Shown piece after piece: positions 5,105 to 6,702 of a stretch of DNA of 6,702 nt (position 1 is its first letter; each line of letters begins with the position of its first letter). The notes under the pieces were generated by a model. That model ran no database searches and had not been told where the DNA came from. It saw nothing but the letters and a program-made list of their open reading frames with translations. The translations under genes were made by a program, and so were the position numbers. This DNA comes from JBHIBR01 sp046759145 [NCBI: Nitrospinota bacterium] (GTDB lineage: Bacteria > UBA8248): contig JBHIBR010000102.1 in NCBI GenBank assembly GCA_046759145.1, positions 1-6,702 on the forward strand, given 5' to 3'.

Positions 5105-6415
5105 GTGGAGGTCGCCCTCACGGAGCTGGGCTCCTGCACGAAGCGACTCCAGATTGCCGTCCCCCCCGAGCGGGTTCGGGAGGAGGTGGAGCGCGCCTAT
5201 GGCGAGTTGCGTCGCACCGTCTCCCTCAAGGGCTTCCGCAAGGGCAAGGTCCCCCGGCCGCTCCTCGAACGCCACCACGGCCAGAGGGTCCGCCAGCAGG
5301 TGCTGAGCCGCATCATCGGCGACTCCTACCGCGAGGCCCTCGCCGAGCGCGGCATGCAGCCGGTGGGTGAGCCTCAGGTGGCCGACGTGAAGATGGACGA
5401 TGGGGCCCCCCTCACCTTCACCGTCACGGTGGAGGTCATCCCCCCCATCGAGCTCAAGTCCTACGAGGGCCTTCGGGTGAGCGTCCGGCGCCGACCCGTG
5501 GGGGAGGCGGAGGTGGAGAGGGCGCTCGGGCAGCTCCGCGAGCAGGCGGCGAGCTACGAGGACGTGGACCGTCCCGCCCGCGGGGGCGACTACGTGCTGG
5601 TGGACTACGAGGCCTTCGAGGGGGGGATGCCCATCCCCGAGGCCCGCGCGCAGGACCAGGCGCTGGTGCTGGGTCGGGGGGCCGCGCCCGAGGCCATGGA
5701 GAGGGCCATCGAGGGGATGCGCCGGGGGGAGGAGAAGGAGGTGACGCTGCCCGTCTCGGAGGACGCCCCCCATCCTGCCCTGGCCGGCAAAGAGGCCCTC
5801 TTCCGTCTCCGGCTCAAGGAGGTGAAGGGGCCCCAGCTGCCCGCCCTGGACGATGAGTTTGCCCGCGGGTTGGGCAGCTATGAGAACCTGGCCGAGCTGC
5901 GGGAGAGAGTGCGCCGGGAGTTAGAGAGGGCCGAAGAGGGCCGCTTTGAGGCCGAGGTGACGGCCCGGGTGCTCGACCGTCTGGTGGAGGAGAACCCCTT
6001 CGAGGTGCCCCCCACGCTGGTGGAACGCCAGACGGAGGCCAGGGTGCGGGAGCTCGAGCGGAGGCTCCGCGAGGAGGGCCACTCGCCGGAAGTGGACCCG
6101 GAGAAGCTCCGGGAGGAGCTGCGGCCCGGGGCGGAGAGGAGGGTGCGGGAGCTCATCTTGGTGGAGCGGGTGCGGCAGCGCGAGGGTTTGGAGGTGAGCG
6201 AGGCCGAGCTGGAGGCCGAGGTGGAGCGCCTGGCCCGCCTGCACGGCCAGCGGCCCGGGCCCCTGCGCGCCCGCCTCGCCCAGTCGGGGACCCTCGAGTC
6301 CATCGCCGACGCCCTCCGCCACAACCAGACCGTCCAGTGGCTCAAGGGGCGCGCCGAGGTTGTCGAAGAGGAGGAGGCCGAGGGCGCCGTCCCCCCCGGC
6401 CCCCAGGAGGGCTAG
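5105..6415 (+). CDS. tig: Trigger factor (ribosome-associated chaperone and peptidyl-prolyl isomerase)
   Basis: 436 residues from the GTG at 5105. The open frame runs further upstream into the tRNA-Lys and tRNA-Leu genes, so the start is set by the GGGAGG-type Shine-Dalgarno 6 bases before this GTG. With this start the ribosome-docking loop GFRKGKVP falls at residues 43-50, the position it has in E. coli. Residues 1 to about 145 are the ribosome-binding domain. Residues about 150-240 form the FKBP-like isomerase domain (GGDYVLVDYEAFEGG..., MERAIEGMRRGEEKEVTLP). The rest is the charged helical chaperone domain (ENPFEVPPTLVERQ, then long Glu/Arg-rich helices). The protein shields nascent chains at the exit tunnel in the cytoplasm. 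clpP starts 6 bases downstream, giving the common tig-clpP order. Confidence 0.97.
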   Translation: MEVALTELGSCTKRLQIAVPPERVREEVERAYGELRRTVSLKGFRKGKVPRPLLERHHGQRVRQQVLSRIIGDSYREALAERGMQPVGEPQVADVKMDDGAPLTFTVTVEVIPPIELKSYEGLRVSVRRRPVGEAEVERALGQLREQAASYEDVDRPARGGDYVLVDYEAFEGGMPIPEARAQDQALVLGRGAAPEAMERAIEGMRRGEEKEVTLPVSEDAPHPALAGKEALFRLRLKEVKGPQLPALDDEFARGLGSYENLAELRERVRRELERAEEGRFEAEVTARVLDRLVEENPFEVPPTLVERQTEARVRELERRLREEGHSPEVDPEKLREELRPGAERRVRELILVERVRQREGLEVSEAELEAEVERLARLHGQRPGPLRARLAQSGTLESIADALRHNQTVQWLKGRAEVVEEEEAEGAVPPGPQEG

Positions 6416-6421
6416 CCTGCC

Positions 6422-6702
6422 ATGCTCATCCCCATGGTGGTGGAGCAGACCTCACGCGGCGAGAGGGCCTATGACATTTACTCCCGCCTGCTGAAGGAAC
6501 GCATCGTCTTCCTGGGTGCTGCCATGGAGGACCACGTCGCCAACGTCATCATCGCCCAGCTCCTCTTCCTCGAGGCCGAGGCCCCCGACCAGGACGTCTA
6601 CATGTACATCAACAGCCCGGGCGGGCTCGTCACCTCGGGCCTTGCCATCTACGACACCATGCAGTACATCAAGCCCGATGTCTCCACCATCTGCATCGGG
6701 CA
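6422..6702 (+). CDS. clpP: ATP-dependent Clp protease proteolytic subunit (ClpP), N-terminal part
   Basis: The first 93 codons are present; the gene runs off the right edge. [32 protein letters not shown] is the standard ClpP opening, and MYINSPGG (residues 61-68) is the family segment shaping the oxyanion hole and substrate cleft. The catalytic Ser of the GQAASMG motif lies just beyond the window end, so activity cannot be judged here. ClpP forms the serine-protease barrel that degrades proteins delivered by ClpX or ClpA. The ATG at 6422 follows the tig stop by 6 bases, with its AGGAGG inside the end of tig, implying co-translation in a tig-clpP operon. Confidence 0.97.
   Translation, partial: MLIPMVVEQTSRGERAYDIYSRLLKERIVFLGAAMEDHVANVIIAQLLFLEAEAPDQDVYMYINSPGGLVTSGLAIYDTMQYIKPDVSTICIG

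Overview
The window is a bacterial chromosome segment of high GC content. It carries a partial class I fumarase or tartrate-dehydratase-type gene pair at the left, an unusual selenoprotein locus in the middle, and a housekeeping block (five tRNAs, tig, clpP) at the right. All five tRNAs encode their 3' CCA and Shine-Dalgarno sites are purine-rich, as expected for a Gram-negative-type bacterium. Composition and gene order would fit an uncultured high-GC lineage such as Rokubacteria, NC10, Tectomicrobia or a deltaproteobacterial relative, but nothing here fixes the taxon.

Left (1-836, plus strand): the last 63 codons of an alpha-type fumarate/tartrate hydratase subunit, followed 8 bases later by a complete beta-type subunit. 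A gap of about 185 bases then holds a hairpin with a T-tract that terminates the minus-strand operon coming from the right.

Middle (1022-2640, minus strand): a two-gene operon. The first gene encodes a 351-residue Cys/His-containing conserved protein of unrecognised function. The second gene, 20 bases downstream, looks broken into two open frames by a TGA, but reading that TGA as selenocysteine gives one 180-residue protein containing the exact motif Sec-Gly-Ser-Cys. This is the hallmark of the UGSC (seleno)protein family. A SECIS-like hairpin lies just downstream of the UGA. This is the most interesting feature of the window.

The divergent intergenic region (2641-2799) contains a perfect 10-base inverted repeat. 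Its arms embed TTGACA on each strand, and the minus-strand copy is 17 bases from a fair -10. This looks like a shared operator/promoter. The plus-strand side leads to an amidohydrolase-2-like protein whose usual metal ligands are partly replaced, and then to mobA (molybdenum cofactor guanylyltransferase).

Right (4326-6702, plus strand): a sigma-70-type promoter overlapping the mobA stop codon precedes tRNA-Arg(TCT), tRNA-His(GTG), tRNA-Arg(TCG), tRNA-Lys(CTT) and tRNA-Leu(TAG). Next come a GC-rich hairpin, the trigger factor gene starting at a GTG, and the first 93 codons of clpP. The tRNAs, tig and clpP serve protein synthesis and quality control. The selenoprotein, its partner and the amidohydrolase look like an accessory redox or catabolic module inserted between housekeeping genes.
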